Shown piece by piece: positions 5,223 to 7,017 of a DNA stretch of 7,017 nt; positions within the stretch are counted from its first letter, which is position 1, and each line of letters opens with the position of its first letter. The DNA comes from Agromyces sp. Lineage in GTDB: Bacteria > Actinomycetota > Actinomycetes > Actinomycetales > Microbacteriaceae. The translations under genes were made by a program, and so were the position numbers. Below the pieces are notes generated by a model. That model saw only the letters and a list, made by a program, of their open reading frames with translations. It was not told where the DNA came from and did not search any database. The stretch is taken from NCBI GenBank assembly GCA_031178025.1, contig JAPSJU010000107.1, forward strand, positions 1 to 7,017, given 5' to 3'.

Positions 5223-6143
5223 GTGATCGTCGTCGTCTGCCCTGGACAGGGCTCCCAGACTCCCGGATTCCTCGCTCCCTGGCTTGCCGATCCGACCGCT
5301 GCCGAGCGTCTCGCCGGATTCTCCGACGCGGCGGGCGTCGACCTCGCCGCCCATGGCACGCACAGTGACGCCGACACGATTCGCGACACGGCGATCGCGC
5401 AGCCCCTCATCGTCGCTGCCGGCCTCCTCACGCTCGACGCACTGCTCGCCGACGGACGCTCCGCGCGCATCGCCGGCATCGCGGGGCACTCGGTGGGTGA
5501 GATCACCGCCGCGGCGGGTGCCGGGGTCCTCGACGAGCTCGACGCCATGCGCTTCGTGGCCGAACGCGGTCGCGCCATGGCGGATGCCGCAGCGCTCGCC
5601 CCGACCGGCATGAGCGCCGTGCTCGGCGGCGATGAGGCCGCCGTCCTCGGGCGCCTCGCCGAACTCGGCCTCGAGCCGGCGAACTTCAACGGCGGCGGGC
5701 AGATCGTCGCCGCCGGCGCCCTCGACGCGCTCGAGCAGCTGAAGTCCGAGCCACCCGCCGGCGCGCGGGTCATCCCGCTCCAGGTCGCCGGCGCCTTCCA
5801 CACCCGATACATGCAGCCCGCCGTCGCGCGGCTCGCGGCCGTCGCAACCGATCACGACGTCTCCGACCCGGGGGTGACGCTGTGGACCAATCACGACGGC
5901 AGCACCGTGGCATCCGGCCGGCGTTTCGTCGAGCTGCTCGTGGGCCAGGTCTCCTCCCCCGTGCGCTGGGACCGATGCATGCAGTCCTTCGCCGATGCGG
6001 GCGTCACGGGCATCGTGGAGATCGCTCCGGCCGGCGCGCTCGTCGGCCTCGCGAAGCGGGCGCTGAAGGGCGTGCCGACCGTCGCCGTGAAGACCCCCGA
6101 CGACCTCCCCGCCGCCATCGAGCTCATCGAGCAGGCCGCCTGA
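5223..6143 (+). CDS. fabD: Malonyl-CoA:ACP transacylase
   Basis: FabD moves malonyl groups from CoA to acyl carrier protein, supplying the extender unit for type II fatty acid synthesis in the cytoplasm. The protein is 306 aa, close to the E. coli enzyme. It opens with the family signature PGQGSQ (7-12). The nucleophile is S90 in GHSVGE (88-93), the catalytic His is H193 (AFHT), the carboxylate-binding Arg is R115 (ERGR), and Q60 (AQPLI) completes the active site. NFNGGGQIVAAG (154-165) matches the ferredoxin-like subdomain region. GTG 5223 is chosen because the signature then begins at residue 7 as usual. A GTG at 5139 in the same frame would add 28 unlikely residues and consume the spacer. 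fabH follows after 26 bases, so the two form an operon. Confidence 0.96.
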   Translation: MIVVVCPGQGSQTPGFLAPWLADPTAAERLAGFSDAAGVDLAAHGTHSDADTIRDTAIAQPLIVAAGLLTLDALLADGRSARIAGIAGHSVGEITAAAGAGVLDELDAMRFVAERGRAMADAAALAPTGMSAVLGGDEAAVLGRLAELGLEPANFNGGGQIVAAGALDALEQLKSEPPAGARVIPLQVAGAFHTRYMQPAVARLAAVATDHDVSDPGVTLWTNHDGSTVASGRRFVELLVGQVSSPVRWDRCMQSFADAGVTGIVEIAPAGALVGLAKRALKGVPTVAVKTPDDLPAAIELIEQAA

Positions 6144-6169
6144 ACCCGGGCACGACGAGAAAGCCGAGC

Positions 6170-7017
6170 ATGACGAAACCCACACTGCAGCAGTCGCACG
6201 GACCTGCGTACACGCGCATCTACGCCATCGGCGCGGCCCGGGGCGAGAACTCGGTGCCGAACGAGGACCTCATCGGCCCGATCAACTCCTCCGACGAGTG
6301 GATCCAGCAGCGCACCGGCATCATCACGCGAGTACGCGCCGGTGCGGGCGTGGAAGCGATCGACCTCGCCACGGATGCCGCACGTGAGGCGATCGGGAAG
6401 TCCGGCGTCGCCCCGGAGCTCATCGACCTCGTCATCGTGGCCACCGTCTCGAACGTGCAGCAGACCCCCTCCATCGCCGCAGTGCTCGCCGACCGGGTGG
6501 GGGCGAACCCGGCCGCCGCGTACGACACCAACGCCGCCTGCGCCGGGTACGCGTACGCCATCGCCCAGGCGGACGCGCTCATCCGCACCGGCGGGGCGCA
6601 CTACGCGCTCGTGGTCGGCGCCGAGAAGCTCTCGAACATCGTCGATCCGACCGACCGCTCGATCTCGTTCCTGCTCGGCGACGGTGCGGGCGCCGTGGTC
6701 ATCGGCCCGAGCGACTTCCCCGGCATCGCGCGCACCGTCTGGGGCTCCGACGGTGCCAAGGCCGGTGCGGTCGGCATGGATTCGACGCTCACGCAGTACC
6801 GCGACGGCCTCGCCGCGTGGCCGACGCTCCGCCAGGAGGGCCAGACGGTCTTCCGATGGGCCGTCTGGGACATGGCGAAGGTCGCCAAGCAGGCACTGGA
6901 TGCCGCGGGCATCACCTCGGCGGACCTCGCCGCGTTCATCCCGCACCAGGCGAACATGCGGATCATCGACGAGTTCGCCAAGCAGCTGAAGCTGCCCGAC
7001 TCGGTCGTGATCGCGCG
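6170..7017 (+). CDS. fabH: Beta-ketoacyl-ACP synthase III (partial, 3' end missing)
   Basis: FabH starts fatty acid synthesis by condensing a short acyl-CoA primer with malonyl-ACP. The window holds 282 complete codons; family members are about 310-340 aa, so some 50 residues lie beyond the edge. The catalytic Cys is C124 in NAACAGY and the catalytic His is H259 in IPHQAN. The third catalytic residue, the Asn of the GNTS-type motif, falls outside the window. Other family marks are SSDEWIQQRTGI (40-51) near the CoA entrance and FLLGDGAGA (167-175). The ATG at 6170 is preceded by a weak AGAAAG about 7 bases upstream. About 15 residues precede the first strand (TRIYAIGAA), slightly longer than in E. 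coli. acpP and fabF are expected next. Confidence 0.96.
   Translation, partial: MTKPTLQQSHGPAYTRIYAIGAARGENSVPNEDLIGPINSSDEWIQQRTGIITRVRAGAGVEAIDLATDAAREAIGKSGVAPELIDLVIVATVSNVQQTPSIAAVLADRVGANPAAAYDTNAACAGYAYAIAQADALIRTGGAHYALVVGAEKLSNIVDPTDRSISFLLGDGAGAVVIGPSDFPGIARTVWGSDGAKAGAVGMDSTLTQYRDGLAAWPTLRQEGQTVFRWAVWDMAKVAKQALDAAGITSADLAAFIPHQANMRIIDEFAKQLKLPDSVVIA

Noticed and set aside
4277..5812. 511-codon open frame on the minus strand
   Set aside because: It runs antisense through the end of the regulator, the spacer and the start of fabD, and its product is Ala/Ser/Arg/Pro-rich low complexity. It is a GC-driven shadow.
5891..6946. 351-codon minus-strand frame opposite fabD and fabH
   Set aside because: It is antisense to two well-supported enzymes and composed mainly of Arg, Gly, Asp and Val, as expected of a shadow.
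1..7017. Mobile elements, CRISPR arrays, defence or secondary-metabolite systems
   Set aside because: I looked for transposase or integrase motifs, direct repeats with regular spacing, and abrupt base-composition changes and saw none. The region reads as ordinary core chromosome.

Overview
The window is high-GC DNA with strong G/C preference at third codon positions, frequent GTG starts and a single-polypeptide pyruvate dehydrogenase E1. Together these point to an actinobacterium. The FabH N-terminus, the type II fatty acid synthase (FAS II) gene order and the overall look of the proteins fit the Microbacteriaceae best; the family assignment is inference. The region is core chromosome. I see no insertion sequence, integrase, CRISPR array, toxin-antitoxin pair or defence gene.

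Layout. Positions 1-101 hold the 3' end of an unidentified plus-strand gene, followed 5 bases later by an unidentified 95-residue gene (107-394). These converge on a minus-strand tRNA-Val with anticodon UAC (406-478). Next on the minus strand is a one-cysteine AhpE-type peroxiredoxin (540-998). It is divergent from aceE (1170-3896), the homodimeric pyruvate dehydrogenase E1. The 171-base divergent region carries a good -10 box, a 14-bp inverted repeat at the expected transcription start, and a possible 25-codon leader peptide.

Fourteen bases after aceE begins a PucR/CdaR-family regulator (3911-5122), judged by context and architecture to be a FasR-type regulator of fatty acid synthesis. A 100-base spacer with a hairpin, an inverted repeat and a possible promoter leads to fabD (5223-6143) and fabH (6170 to the window edge, incomplete). 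In this cluster acpP and fabF usually follow, outside the window.

How the genes fit together. AceE feeds pyruvate carbon into acetyl-CoA. FabD (malonyl-CoA:ACP transacylase) and FabH (initiating ketoacyl-ACP synthase) use acetyl-CoA-derived substrates to start fatty acid synthesis. The regulator between them probably senses lipid or acyl-CoA status and controls the fab genes. The order ahpE - aceE - PucR-like regulator - fabD resembles the Mycobacterium tuberculosis Rv2238c-Rv2243 region, so this is a conserved actinobacterial neighbourhood rather than a new system. The most interesting details are in the two regulatory spacers, upstream of aceE and upstream of fabD. In both, a -10-like hexamer lies exactly 7 bases before a start codon, the geometry expected of leaderless transcripts.
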